64,000 nt of DNA from Homarus americanus (GCF_018991925.1 NW_024735554.1:2111907-2175906), one strand, 5' to 3'. Shown: positions 44,634-62,490, numbered from the stretch's first letter. The notes: generated by a model from the sequence alone, not told the origin. Program-made: numbers and translations.

Positions 44634-44677
<44 letters not shown>
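44634..44677. repeat. run of 44 G
   Basis: An uninterrupted G homopolymer between (CA)n and (GA)n. Its true length is doubtful. Confidence 0.95.
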
Positions 44678-44678
<1 letters not shown>

Positions 44679-44934
44679 GAGAGAGAGTCAAAATGGCCAG
44701 CAAGTCAAGTCGCTCACTGTACCCATAACCAAATTATCCTTAATATAATCAACAACCACCACCAGCATACTCCGGTGGTAGAGAGTAAGAGAGGGGGAGG
44801 GAGGAGGAAGGGGTAAGGAGGGAGGGAGGAAGGGCGGATGGCACCTGAATCCCAATTAATTGGTCTCAGGAGCACATTACCTTGTCCTCGTGTAAGCTTA
44901 GCAATAACGTGTACATCTTATTCAATAACTGGTA
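44678..44934. other. unique spacer
   Basis: Non-repetitive apart from a GGGAGGGAGG patch (44793-44832). No gene seen. Confidence 0.5.
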
Positions 44935-46185
44935 ACTCGTGAAGGGACTGTACCTAAGCTATATGACGAGCCCCTGTAAACGCACAGTGAAGGGAGTGAT
45001 CACTAGGCTATATGACGAGCCCTGTAAACGCATTAGTGAAGGGGACTGTACCTAGGCTATATAACGAGCCCCTAAACGCACTAGTGAAGGACTGTACCTA
45101 GGCTATATAACGACTAAACGCATTAGTGAAGGACTGTACCTAGGCTATATGACGACTAAACGCACTAGTGAAGGACTGTACCTAGGCTATATAACGAGTC
45201 CGTAAACGCATTAGTGAAGGACTGTACCTGGGCTATATAACGACTAAAACGCACTAGTGAAGGGACTGTACCTACTAAGGCTAACGAGCCCCAAACGCAT
45301 TAGTGAAGGACTGTACCTAGGCTATAACGAGCCCTGTAAACGCACTAAAGAAGGACTGTACCAGGCTATATAACGACTAAACGCATTAGTGAAGGGGACT
45401 GTTCCTAGGCTAGATAACGCCCCTGTAAACGCACTAGTGAAGGGGACTGTACCTAGGGCTATATAACGAGCCCCTGTAGGCACTAGTGACTGTACCTAGG
45501 CTATATAACAAGCCCCTGTAAACGCACTAGTGAAGGACTGTACCTAGGCTATATAACGAGCCCCTGTAAACGCACTAGTGAAGGAACTGTACCTAGGCTA
45601 TATAACGAGCCCCTGTAAACGCACTAGTGAAGGGGACTGTACCTAGGCTATATAACGAGCCCCTGTAAACGCACTAGTGAAGGGGACTGTACTAGGCTAT
45701 ATAACAAGCCCTGTAAACGCACTTAGTGAAGGGACTGTACCTAGGCTATATGACGAGCCCCTGTAAACGCACTAGTGAAGGACTGTACCTAGGCTATATA
45801 ACGAGCCCCTGTAAACGCACTAGTGAAGGGGACTGTACCTAGGCTATATGAGCAGGCCTGTAAATGCACTAGTGAAGGGACTGTACCTAGGCTATATGAC
45901 GAGCCCTGTAAACGCACTAGTGAAGGGACTGTACCTGGGCTATATAACGAGCTCCTGTAAACGCACTAGTAGAGGACTGTACCTAGGCTATATGAGAGCC
46001 CTGTAAACGTACTAGTGAGGGGACTGTACTAGGCTATATGACGAACCCTGTAAACGCACTAGTGAAGGGGACTGTACCTAGGCTATATGACGAGCCCCTG
46101 TAAACGCACTAGTGAAGGGGACTGTACCTAGGCTATATAACAGGCCCTGTAAACGCACTAGTGAAGGGAACTGTACCTTCCGGTA
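44935..46185. repeat. 50-bp minisatellite, about 26 copies (inside the copy 1 gap)
   Basis: Units made of ACTAGTGAAGGGGACTGTAC, CTAGGCTATATAACGAGCCC and CTGTAAACGC. TATATAA alternates with TATATGA and many units are shortened. About 1.25 kb, and the main content of the sequence missing from copy 1. Confidence 0.95.
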
Positions 46186-47824
46186 CGCAAGACCAAGGGC
46201 TCATCAAGATAGTCCACTTTCTCTTATTTCACCCCTCTCCTCCTCACCTTCCCTACACAGTCCTACTACCTCTCCTCCTCTCCCTCCTCACCCTTCCCCT
46301 ACACAGTCCTACTACCTTCCCTCCTTTCTCATCATGTCCATCTCCTTCCCCTCCTCCTCACCCCACCTCCCTTTCCTCTTATTTTCTCCTTCCTCCCTTC
46401 TCCTCCCTACCAGCACATGTAAAGACAGAGAGAGAAGAGAGAGAGAGAGAGAGAGACACACACAAGTTGAACGCCGGAATTCTCTGAGAAATAAACAGCC
46501 AAGGCTCATAACCCTCCTTCCCCTCCCTCCTCCTTCTCCCCCCACCCCTTCCGTCCGTATCCCTCACCCTCACCCCTTTACCTCTCCCCTCTCCTCGACT
46601 ACTGAGAGCAACACTTGACGTCACAAGAGTGTAAATATTTTGGCGGTAACAAAGCTTTGAATACCGCGGCAGTGAGAAGACCTGACCTTAGTTTAAGTCT
46701 ATTGCTGGCTGTGTTTATCTTGTGTTGTGGTGGTGAGGTGGTGGTTGAGTAGTGGTGGTGGTTGTTGTTGAGGTAGTGGTGGTGGTTGCTGTATGATGGT
46801 TGACGTGGTTGTTGTTGTTGTGGATGTTGTGGTTGTTGTTGTGCTTAAATGATCTTGATTTGTCATTATCATCATCATTATTATTATTGTTATTATTGTT
46901 TTATTATTATTAACACCATTATTATCATTATTATTGTCACAAGTTGGTCAGTATACAGCAGTTCAGTCACCTTGCTCAACCTTTACAAAACCCGTCCTTA
47001 GGCACGCCGGGCACTGATTGGCTCTCGACCAACATACCGACAGGGAATACATCTACCATTGTGTTCTAAACCTAACCTAACAAAACCTAACCTACCACTA
47101 GAGCACTGTTATATCTCTACTGAATGTGTCAATGTCTGTTGCTATTCACCTTTATATCTATGTGTTTTACAGGTAATAGCATTGTGTACAGTCCTCACCG
47201 ATTACGGGTATACCTTTATTGAATGTTTATAGATTAAATAATTATTAAATACAAACTATACAAATATATTAACATAGAATGATAAAAGCCCATTTTAATT
47301 ATAATCACAAAAATGTTAATATGTTGACGTTAATGGGGTACTGTGTTATCTGGGTATACCATTATTGGCTCTCAGTAAGATAAAACATTCGCATTTAATT
47401 ACCTCATTAAAACGACCATGCTAACCTAACCTAACCTAACAACCTAACCTAACCCAACTCATGCTAACGTAATTGCGCGTAACTAACCTAACCCAACCCC
47501 ATGCTAACGTAATTGCGCGTAACCTAACCTAACCAAACCACTCTTAACCTAACCTAACCAGATAGCGTTCAGGTGTTTAAATTAATCCCAGGTGAAATAA
47601 GCCGCTGGAGTGAGTAATAGTCAAGAAAAAAAAAGATCATTATATTTCACACACAATTAAACAAGAACTAAATAACAGTTGCCAAGAACAAACACATTTA
47701 CAGCTGGGTGACTAAGGAACGAATCAGGACGCTTATCTAGTTAATAATTAATTCTCAGGTTGTAATTTGTAGATATTTAACTTCAGAGAAATAATTATCG
47801 TAGATCACCTGAACATTAGTCACC
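46186..47824. other. copy 2 of 6016-7424
   Basis: C/T-rich stretch, (GA)n at 46430-46455, GTG/GTT repeats, CCTAA cluster and unique AT-rich sequence. No gene seen. Confidence 0.75.
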
Positions 47825-48400
47825 CATAACTTATTTTACCTGATGATTAAACACCTGACCTGACTCTAACCTAACCTAATCTGACCTAACCTAATTCCGA
47901 TTTACCTAATTCCACCTTCATAACTTATTTTACCTGATAATTAAACACCTTATATACCTGGGAGGGTTAGGTTAGGTTAGTATAAGGGTGTTAATTATCA
48001 AGGAAATACGATGGGTTAGGTTAGGTTACTATAAGGGTGTTCAATTATCAAGGAAATAAGATGGGGTCGTCAGGTCAGGTTAGGTTACTATAAGGGTGTT
48101 TAATTATCATGAAATACGATGTTAGGTAGGTTACTATAAGGGTGTTCAATTATCAAGTGAAATAAGATGGCAGGTCAGGTCAGGTCAGGTTAGGTTAGGT
48201 TACTATAAGTGTGTTTAATTATCATGAAATACGATGGGGTTAGGTTAGGTTACTAGGGTGTTTAATTATCGTGAAATAAGATGGGGTCAGGTCAGGTCAG
48301 GTCAGGTTACTATAAGGGTGTTCAATTATCAAGTGAAATAAGATGGGGTCAGGTCTGGTCAGGTCAGGTTACTATAAGGGTGTTTAATTATCAAGTAACA
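47825..48400. repeat. copy 2 of the dispersed-motif array
   Basis: Same inverted-then-forward arrangement as 7425-8035, with eroded GTGAAATA parts. Confidence 0.85.
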
Positions 48401-48916
<516 letters not shown>

Positions 48917-49307
48917 GCCAGGGAGGCAGACCCAGTACCTTGCCCCTGTGACCCGCCCTCCGCCATCTTCCCAAGGGCAGTCACCTCGATCTTGACCTGA
49001 GGTGGGCGTGACCGGGTCGTCCGAGGAACGGCGTGAGGCGGGTGTGGAGGGGCGCGAGACCCCGGGGGCGGCGGTGTTGGCTGCAGTGGGGAAGTGTGGG
49101 TGAGGTGTGAGGGAGGTGAGTGGTGAGGTGTAGGGTGAGAGGTAAGTCTCACACCCCAGGCTCATAGGCTCGTGGTCACCCCAGCACGAGCCTCCCACGA
49201 CTCACACCCTCGCTCAAACGACCCTGGCCACTCTGCTCGTGTGACCCGCCAGGCTGTGATGCTGCTGCTGGTGCTGTTGCTGCTGCTGCTGCTGCTGCTG
49301 CTGTTGC

Positions 49308-49350
<43 letters not shown>

Positions 49351-50046
49351 GGCTGCTGCTGCTGCTGGTGATGCTGCTGCTGCAAGTGATGCTGCTGTTG
49401 TTGTTGCTGATTTGCTGTTGCTGGATTTGTTGCTGTTGATGCTGCTGCTGCATCTGTAGCTGTTGTTGTTGGTTGTTGTTGTTGTAGCTGTTGTTGCTGC
49501 TGCAGTTGCTGCTGATGATGCATCTCTGGGGTGGTGTTGAGGTGGGGCTGTGGACTGTGGTGCTGTAGTACATGCTGCTGCTGCTGCTGCTCTGCCTGAT
49601 GCTGCTGCAGGTGCTGCGGTTGGTGCTGTGTGTGTTGGTGCTGTGTGTTGCTTTGTGGTTGGTGTAGGGGTTGTGTGTGTCGGGGTGTTGGTGGGTGTTG
49701 TGGGTGGTGGTATGGGGGCTGGGTGGGGAGGAGGGCGGCTTCCCACTCATCGTCTCCATACGTGAGATAATCCTCGAACTCGTCCAGCTGGCGGCGTGGT
49801 GGTCGAGGTGGTGGCGGGTGGCATGAGGGCCCTCACTGTGCGCCCGTCATGGCCACCCCTGCTCCACCTGGGGAATGCGTGGGCGTCGCAGGACCAGGAG
49901 CGGGGCGGGCGGGGCCCAAGGGTGCCTCAGGACGGGCACCGTTGGAAAGCGTGGGAGGTCAGGGTCAATCACAGCCTCTAACTGACCAAACAACTGGGGT
50001 GGCACTGTGCCGGACCTACAGGGCGAACCACTCGTGGGCACTCCAT
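48917..50046 (-). pseudogene. Mitf: copy 2 of Mitf exon 1, frame-disrupted
   Basis: Same start (ATG 50046, MECPRVV context) and donor GGC/GTAAGT as 9733-8541, but 63 bases shorter through many scattered one- to six-base deletions. The frame therefore breaks repeatedly: fragments RRQLDEFE..., the glutamine runs, SRRSSDD and QVKIEV-like ends lie in different frames. Unpolished sequence is the likeliest cause. In contig C this is the exon 1 that lies in proper order upstream of exons 2', 3 and 4. Confidence 0.78.
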
Positions 50047-50744
50047 CACAGCTCCTCCACCCTCCACCTCCACCACCCTCCACCCACCATCTCTACTTCT
50101 TATTATCTCTGCACTTCCTTCACTGCCTCTTCCCCATCACTGTGGGTTCACTGCACCACTGTTCTCTCTCCACCACTACACTGTTCTACCCCCACACACT
50201 ACAACGACCACAAGTGACTCTACAACCCCACCCACCACGACGGCCAAGGAACACGACGCACACCGCACACAGGCACGGCAGGTAACGCTGCAACACTGAC
50301 GCCCAGGGTGCCAGGGACACACTAGCAGCGGTGATGACCTTGAGGGTTTGGCACCGGCGCCACCATCCTGGCACTACACCCTGGCACCCCACCCTACGCC
50401 CGGGCACAACCCCCCCAACCTGCTGGGGGAAGAGAAGGCACTCTATACAGGTTGGCAGCACCTCCCCACACACACACCTCAGGCTGGCACCCCCACTGCA
50501 TCCGTGCCAAAGGTACCTTAACCATAGCGTCATAGCCCTGGTACCGACACACACACACACACACAACACACAAGCGCAGACACTGCAACAGGTGAGTCAC
50601 TGTCTTAGTGTCTTAGGTGCTATGATGACGCACCTTACGGACCTCACGTTAATCAACACAGGTGAGATAGATAATTAGCCTCTGGCTAAGTGGGACTGAT
50701 AGATAAATATGCATCCACCCTGCCTATATACACACACAAAATAC
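50047..50744. other. copy 2 of leader region and spacer
   Basis: The 14-codon upstream frame and TGATG overlap (50090-50044) are unchanged. The rest is as 9734-10484. Confidence 0.5.
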
Positions 50745-51925
50745 ACACACAAATCAGCTGACATTTTTAGAAAGTCTTCGAGGTAGTAGATAATGACGAA
50801 AATTACGATGTTATTTACTTAGACTTCAGCAAAGCATTTGACAGAGTACCGCATCAGAGGCTTCTGAGAAAAATTAAGGCTCATGGTATCGAGGGAAAGT
50901 TTAAATTGATAAAATCATGGCTCACCAATAGAACGCAGAGGGTCAGCGTAGATGGTTAAATCGAGGGGCCGTGTAACCAGTGGGGTTCCCCAGGGTCAGT
51001 ACTAGGCCCACTCTTGTTCATAATCTACATAAACGATCTAGATACTGGGACCAGCAGTGACATAAGCAAGTTTGCGGATGACACCAAAATAGGGCGGCAG
51101 ATTAACTCACGGCAGGATGCAAATGCATTACAGGAGGATCTAAATAAACTGCAGGGGTGGTCTGAAAAATGACAAATGAAATTCAACACCAACAAGTGCA
51201 GCGAACTTAATATTGGAAGAACAAATACTTATAATGTATACAGCCTAACAACATCAACCTAGAGAAGTCAACTTGAGAAAGAGACCTAGGGTACTTAGAA
51301 GCCCGGACCTACGGCCTAGAAACAAAGGTTAATGTTCGAAATAAGCAAACAGAGTATTGGGTTTTATATCTAGAAGTGTAAGTAATAAGAGTGCAGAGGT
51401 CTTATTGCAACTATATTCTTGCGCTAGTCAGGCCGCACCTCGATTATGCGGTTCAGTTCTGGTGCCCTATTATAGAATGGATATCAATTCACTAGAGTCG
51501 GTGCAGGAAGAATGACGAAATGATTCTGGGACTTAGAAACCTTCCATATCAGGATAGGTTAAAGAAACTAAACTTGCATTCCCAGAAAGACGAAGAGTGC
51601 AGGGAGATATGATAGAAGTATTTAAGGTGAAAGGAATCAATAAAGGATAGATAACTTATAATATCCGAGCAGGATAGGACTCGAGCAACGGATTTAAGTT
51701 GGATAAGTATAGGTTTAGGAGGGAGATAGGAAGGAACTGGTTCACAAATAGGTGGTGGACGAGTGGAACAAGCTTAGCAACTTTGGTAAGTGTTGGAACG
51801 CTGGAAAGTTTCAAAAGGAGGCTGGATAGATTCATGGATGATAGAGTGGTAGTAACTTGACAGGAGCTGCCATGCACAGGCCACCGGCCTATTGCAGACT
51901 TTATGTTCTTATGTTATGTTCTTAT
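50745..51925 (+). mobile_element. copy 2 of the 10485 non-LTR retrotransposon fragment
   Basis: Shares the in-frame TGA after WSEK (about 51170) with copy 1, so both descend from the same insertion. Additional small deletions break the frame further. Confidence 0.9.
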
Positions 51926-52006
51926 GACACATTTATGCATACATGTACGTACATATAAACACATGTATAAAACATATACCGGTATACATAAATACATCCA
52001 TACATA

Positions 52007-52042
<36 letters not shown>

Positions 52043-52777
52043 TTACTTCACTACCTGTTATCATTTCTTTTAACCTCCCTCCTCTCCTTCCGTCTCTTAT
52101 TCTCTCTACTTTCCTCCTCCACCCCCATTCTCTCACTTTCCTCCCCCATTCTCTCACTTTTCCTCCCTCCCTCCCCAGTCTCTCTCCTCCCCACCCCCAT
52201 TCTCTCACCTTGTCTCCCCATTCTCTCCTTTCCTCCCCATTCTCTCACCTTGTCTCCTCCCTCCCATTAAACATTCCTTCTAGTAAAAAAGCCAGACCAA
52301 TATAGCCAACAGTGTATGGTGTGCACTCCTCACACTGGTCATGGTGGTGATGGTGATGGTGATGGTGGTGATGGGGGGGTAGTTGTGTCGATCGATGGTG
52401 ATTAGAGATGGTTGGTGGTTGATGATAATGATGATTTGTGGTGACGTTGATGCTGGTGGTGTGTGGTAGTAATAGTATGTAGTGATGATGGTGATGAATG
52501 GTGGTTGGTGATGTGTGGTGATGGATGGTGTGGTGTTAATGGTGATAGTGGTTGGTGATATACATTATACTGTATATGAAGTAAAATACAGAGTCTACCG
52601 TCGTTATCCCCAAGCTGCCGCCAGTGCGCTGCCAACTCCACCATATTTGTGGTTCACTCTTACACACACACACACGCGCGCGCAAACAATAAATAAGTAA
52701 ACTCATATAACTTTTAGCCGCATATATCTAAGATTAACTAATAATAATAATAATGAAGAAGAAGAAGAATGATAATG

Positions 52778-52810
<33 letters not shown>

Positions 52811-53194
52811 TAACGCAATACTCTTGGCACAACAGATCGCCACTACAGGCACAAGACAAAGTTCGCCAGGCGCAGTAACCACAGTAACAGTTGTTGTACT
52901 TGCATTACGTACTCCAAATCTATACCTGTAGTGATGCACCTTTAATTAATATTGCTCAGGTGGACTTCGGTGGAACGAACCCATCAATCACTGTCACCCC
53001 ACACACACAGACATTCTCTCTCTCTCTCTCTCTCCCAGGGTGGCGGCGGAGGTCAAAGTGTTCTCTAAGGCATCAGCGTGACACAAACAGATGCAGACTG
53101 ACAAAGACAGAATCAGACATAGGGGCCACTCCTTCACCTCGGCCGCCACACACACACACACCTGCAGCCCCCACCACCTCCGCAGTCCGCCACT
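51926..53194. other. copy 2 of 11698-12984
   Basis: (CT)n and pyrimidine-rich repeats (52010-52260), GTGATG repeats (52340-52560), AAT repeats, short CA and TC tracts. No gene seen. Confidence 0.75.
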
Positions 53195-53408
53195 ACAACA
53201 AAATTCAAGCAGAGCCCGCACCGATAGATATAAGAACAGCACCATCCATCTATTGTTAAAATAATAAACAACTCTGATTTATGTACTGTACAGCCCTGTA
53301 AATGTATTCAACGCAAATTATATCATTATGTCTAAATCAAATGTAAGTCTGTATATTTTCAGCCACCGGCTGCAACTCTAATAATAAACCGTTTATTATT
53401 ATTATTAT

Positions 53409-53459
<51 letters not shown>

Positions 53460-53895
53460 CCTAGTGTCTGTGTTATGGTCTAACTCAGCCATCTTGTGTG
53501 TGTGTGTGTGTGTATGTGTTTCTGTATATTTGTGTTATTTATGTATGTATGTATATGTATGTAGTATAATACTATAATAATTGAGGTTTATTGAAAAAAG
53601 CTGCGCGGAAGGCTAATATACAGTTACGTGAATAATTTGGGTTCTCTTGATTTACAAATAATATACAAGTAATATAAGTGATACAAATATGAAATATAAT
53701 AACTAGGTGGGGAGAAGGTCATACCAGTGATATTTCAACATAGTGACAGTGAGTGCAAGGTAAGATTTACTGGGAGTGAATACACTGGTTGATTACAAGT
53801 TGTTGATAATTTTTACAATGGTTGGGACTGAGCTGTTCTTATAGGGATCAGTACTTGTTCGTATGGGCTGTATACACGTCGCCTTTGCATCCCAC
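53195..53895. mobile_element. copy 2 of the tail-to-tail non-LTR 3' ends
   Basis: Plus-oriented end at 53195-53420, (CA)n 53415-53455, (GT)n 53496-53514, minus-oriented end at 53575-53895. Same arrangement as 12985-13735. Confidence 0.6.
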
Positions 53896-54215
53896 TTTTT
53901 CTTTCAGTGTGTTGACCAGAGGCATGACCCTTCAGTGTGTTGACCAAGAACATGGCCCTTCAGTGTGTTGACCAGAGACATGACCTTCAGTGTGTTGACC
54001 AAGAGGCATGACCCTTCAGTGTGTTGACCAAGAGTGACCCTTCAGTGTGTTGACCAAGAGACGAGCCCTTCAGTGTGTTGACCAAGAGACATGACCTTTC
54101 AGTGTGTTGACCAGGCATGATCCTTCAGTGTGTTGACCAGGAGACATGACCTTTCAGTGTGTTGACCAGGAGACATGATCCTTCGTGTGTTGACCAGGAG
54201 ACATGACCACATTAG
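53896..54215. repeat. copy 2 of the 29-bp minisatellite
   Basis: Same unit as 13736-14055, several units shortened. Confidence 0.92.
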
Positions 54216-54534
54216 ATCACTACCACTAAACCCTTTAAAAGATTCTTAGCGACGACAAACACTTGGTGAGTCTTGTGTCGTGTCTGGTGAGTCTTGATGG
54301 TGAGTCTTGTGTCGTTTCTGGAGTCTTGTGGTGAGTCTCAAGCCTGATTGGTAACACTTTCACCATGGTTCACCAAACAGCTGACAGGGGGTTATAGTAC
54401 ACTGTTGCCTTCATGGTAACACTTTCATCACGGTTCTAAACCACTTCCACTTGTCACCATCTATATCACTTGTCACCATCTATATGTACAACAACACAAC
54501 CTTCACCCTCTTTTACTTTTTCTTTTATCCTCTT
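54216..54534. other. copy 2 of 14056-14395
   Basis: GGTGAGTCTTG units and spacer, no gene. Confidence 0.6.
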
Positions 54535-55835
54535 CACCACTGATCGGCTCCTCTAGCCGCGGGCAATCGGTCACATCTCTGTCACGCACTGTTGGAAATA
54601 CTGGGCATGTACCGCCTCCTGAATGTACCTGAACCCGCTCAGTGTTGGTCAAGTCTTGCCTTGAAAGAGCTCACACTCCACTGCCGTCACAACACACTCT
54701 GGTAGGTGTTCAGAGTTCTAACTCTCACTCCGAAAAGTTTGCCCTCACAGTTTTCTGGACTTGCGGCTTCTTCATTCTTGAGCTGTGACCCCTTGTGGGG
54801 CGAGCGTCCGCCAGCTCCAAGTAAGGACACTCCAACTGAGTGGTGCCCCTGAGATGCTTATACACCTCAACTAGGTCCCTTGCCCATCTGTGGTATAAGC
54901 TAGGCAAGTTTAGGCGCTCAATCTCGGTAGCTGTGAGGTGAAGGCAGGCACCAGTCTGGTGGCCCTACTTTGAACATTTTCAACCAACTGACAGTCCTAG
55001 CATATCTCGGGGACCAGATGGGTGACAGTACTCCAGATGGGGAAGCACTTCACTCCTGAAGATCGTTACGAGGACGGACCGTCTAAATATCTGAACGACC
55101 TTCTTATAAGACCCAATAATTTATTTGCCTGATTTACCTTCTTCTCGCAATGGCCGAGAACTTCAGCTCATTGTCAATATACACACCACAGGTCCTTCTC
55201 ACACACAGTCTCAAATAGTGCAGCTTCTTCATCCCGTTGGGACATATGATACCTCCTTACCGTTGGTACGCCCCAGGTGCATCCTCACACTTCGTGACAT
55301 TGAATTTCAGCAGCCATTTCTTCGACCATTCCTGGAGCCCACAGAGGTCCTTCTGCAGTTCTTCACAGTCCGCTTGGTTCTTAATTTCCCGAAGCCTTGG
55401 CGTCATCGGCAAACATTTGTATGGAGGAGTGTACAACGTCAGGCATGTCATTTATGAAACAAACAAACAACAGTAGGCCCAAAACACTGCCTTGTGGTAC
55501 CCCACTTGTGACAGGTACAGATGACGATTCGTGCCATTAATCACCACACTGCTTGCGGTCGTGAAAGTCTTCTATCCATAGGACATTTCCCAATTCCGTA
55601 CCCTTCCAGTTTGATTTTCAGCCTTTCGTGGGGTACACTGTCAGCCTTGGCAAAATCTAGGTAAATATTGTCGATATTACCACCCCGTTCAGGATAGGTC
55701 CAAATATCCATACCTTGAGCAATTGTGTGAGCAGGCGCCCGGCATAAATCGTGTTGGCAATCTTTTACAAGGTTGTTTCGTATTAGATGTTCCATGCAGC
55801 ATCTCTGATAATACTCTCAAGTACTTTACATGGTG
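54535..55835 (-). mobile_element. copy 2 of the 14396 non-LTR retrotransposon
   Basis: Same element as 14396-15745. The stop after the FADD block is absent (GAA codon), but many small deletions break the frame elsewhere. Confidence 0.9.
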
Positions 55836-59764
<3,929 letters not shown>

Positions 59765-59965
59765 GTGAATCAATACGTTTGGCAGGAGAAGCTGTCTAGA
59801 CGCGGGTTTGTGAGGCCTTGGGGGATATCATCATTACCACTTAATATTGACGGTGATTGGTTCTTATTTAACAAGGAATTATATAGCGTATGGTTGGATC
59901 ATCTGAGAATTAACCCCACACAAAAGTTATTTTACTTGAAGATTAACCACCTAATATTAACCTAA
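59765..59965 (+). other. copy 2 of the tryptophan-rich open frame
   Basis: Matches 19864-20052 with two net in-frame losses, then a frameshift near the end. See that entry. Confidence 0.2.
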
Positions 59966-60388
59966 TCTAACCTAAGAGAATTCTACCTAACCTAACCAAA
60001 TCTAACCAAACTCTACCCATGCCAACCTATTCTAACCCACCCACAGGTAAGGCTAAGGTGTTTAATTATCAGGTGAAATAAGCGGGGGACAAGCTTCAGG
60101 TGTTGTGGTGGTGGTGGTGGTGGTGTCACTCAAACCTGTTAATCTTTCAACCGTTAACGACTCAAGTGGTAGTGGTGATGATTGTAGTAGTAGTAGTAGT
60201 GATGATAATAGTAATGATAGTAGTGATGATGGTAGTTGTAGTGATGGTAGTAGTAGTGATGATGTAGGAGGCTTCTGGTCCCACAACACCACTGTCTTGC
60301 CTTTGATTATCTAGTTAAGATTATAAGGGCGTCACACGTCTTCCTCCCGGCCATAATCCACTAAGTCGTGAGCTGTGTGTGTGTGTGT

Positions 60389-60449
<61 letters not shown>

Positions 60450-60544
60450 GGAAAGGTTCGCCAGAAAGGACATAAAATTACAATAATTACGCGCCAAATT
60501 AGGTTAAATCACACACACACACACACACCTCATCATGTAAGGTT
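59966..60544. repeat. copy 2 CCTAA, GGT, AGT, (GT)n and (CA)n
   Basis: Same series as 20053-20656. (GT)n at 60375-60446. Confidence 0.85.
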
Positions 60545-60720
60545 CACTGACCAGCCGAGGAATGAGGGAGAAGATGGGGACCGGTGGTAGAAGCAATTCC
60601 GTTCTTGCTGGCAAGCGAGATGTCAGGATTCGAGTTCCGGGCCGAGGAAGAGGGGCGTAGATAATTGACATAGACGGTATGTATATAATAAGAAATACAA
60701 GAATAAATAAAAAACATTGA
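60545..60720 (+). mobile_element. copy 2 of tRNA-derived SINE
   Basis: A-box-like CCGGTGGTAGAAGC and B-box GGATTCGAGTTCC, with an AT-rich tail. Confidence 0.6.
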
Positions 60721-60909
60721 TGAGAGAGGTGAAACACCACCAATACAAATCTCAGTTGAATCATTCCTGGGAGACTTATAGCTCCATCGCGGTCTTCAAT
60801 ACACTACCAATAGACTCTTTTCATCCAGCCTTTATCGTGGGACTATAAGGAAACTTATTATTGTACAGAACTAACACAGGGGAATGAGTTATTTATGTGG
60901 TTTACGTTT

Positions 60910-61200
60910 CAACTGATCATTATTATCAGCATCATTATTATCATTATTATTATCATCATTATCTTTATCACCATTATTATCTTTATCATTATTATCATCA
61001 TCATCATTATCATCATCTTTATCATTATCTTTATCATCATTATCTTTATCATCATATTATCATCAATATCATCATTATCATCATTGTCATCATCATTATC
61101 ATCATCATTATTATCGTCAATATTCATTATCTCATCATTATCATCATTATCATCATTACCATCATCATCATTATCATCATTATCATCATCATCATCATCA
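60910..61200. repeat. copy 2 of the ATC/ATT repeat
   Basis: Ends cleanly at 61200 and is followed by unique sequence not present after the equivalent array in copy 1. Confidence 0.95.
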
Positions 61201-61735
61201 CGGGATAAAATAATTATCACATGATTTAGGTCACTTGATTGGACACCCAGCTTATATCACCTGATGGTTAAGGTACTCTAACCTAACCAAACCCAACTCT
61301 AACCTAACCTAACCAAACCCAACTCTAACTAACTTAAAACAACTCTAACCTAACCTAACCAAACCCAACTCTAACCTAACCTAACAAACCCAACTCTAAC
61401 CTAACCCTAACCTAACCTAACCAAACCTAACCAAACCAAACCTAACCTAACCAACTAACTTCAAACCTAACCAAGCCTAACCAACCAAACCTCACACAAC
61501 CTAACGAAACCAAACTAACTAACCTAACCAAACCTAATCTAACCTAACCCAACCAAACCTAACCAAACTCTGCTTAACACAACCAAACCTAACCAAACTC
61601 TCTAACCTAACCTAGCAAACCTAACCAAACCTAACCAAACTCTAACCTAACCTAACCAAACCTAACCAAACCAAACCTAACCTAACAACCTAACCTAACC
61701 AAACTCTAACCTAACCCTAACAACCACTAATATCA
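61201..61735. repeat. degenerate CCTAA/CCAAA block
   Basis: A reverse copy of the dispersed motif (CAGCTTATATCACCTGATGG at about 61239) leads into about 470 bases of AACCTAACC, AACCAAACC and CAACTCTAACC mixtures. This is the longest telomere-unit-like block in the window. Confidence 0.85.
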
Positions 61736-62319
61736 TACAGCATATTATATAAACACCATTTGGACTAGATACAGTACTTTAATTCACTTAAATTAATAAT
61801 CTCGTTAAGTATCACCAGTCAGTTTTCTTATCCAGTCGTTTATCCTCTCACCAGTCACACCACACCACAGTCAGATCACCACAACACCTTAACTTATGCC
61901 ACACTAAAACGCAAACGTATCCACCAAGAGATTGGTCTAATTTGGTCTGGGACGTCTCGTACTGTTTAAAAACTTACAAGAATATTTCTGTGTAGGTTCA
62001 ACGATTCTAGCGCAGCTGCAACAACATCTGGGAGGGAGGAGGGAGGGGGTTGATGTCTGGTAACCTAATTGGGGGGGAGGGGGGGATGGAACTGCAAGTG
62101 CTTGGGTTCTTGGCGTGACCTTGAGAACATTTATTGCTGGCCATAAAGATGATCCTGACGATTAGAGCCCTTCAGCTTACTTCCCTGTTGATAAATTAAA
62201 AACACCTTAACGGTATCTAGGGGTGGATGGGTGGGTGTTAGGTTAGGGGTGGTGTCTTCAAGGTGATCCGAGCTATAGAAACAGTACAATTGTGAAGACT
62301 GAGTGACAGGTGGTCGCTA
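61736..62319. other. unique sequence, no gene seen
   Basis: Includes a G-rich GGGAGGGAGG patch (62028-62090). Open frames are background. Confidence 0.55.
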
Positions 62320-62490
62320 TATGAGGTTAACAGAGCACACAGGTTGTCGCTATATAGAGGCTAACAGAGCAAACAGGTGGTCGCTATAGAGGTTAACAGA
62401 GCACACAGGTTGTCGCTATAGAGGTTAACAGAGCACACAGGTGGTCGCTATATACAGTAGAGGTTAACAGAGCACACAGGTGGTCGTACA
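62320..62490. repeat. about 32-bp minisatellite, 5 copies
   Basis: Units of AGGTGGTCGCTATAGAGGTT followed by AACAGAGCACAC. Confidence 0.9.
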
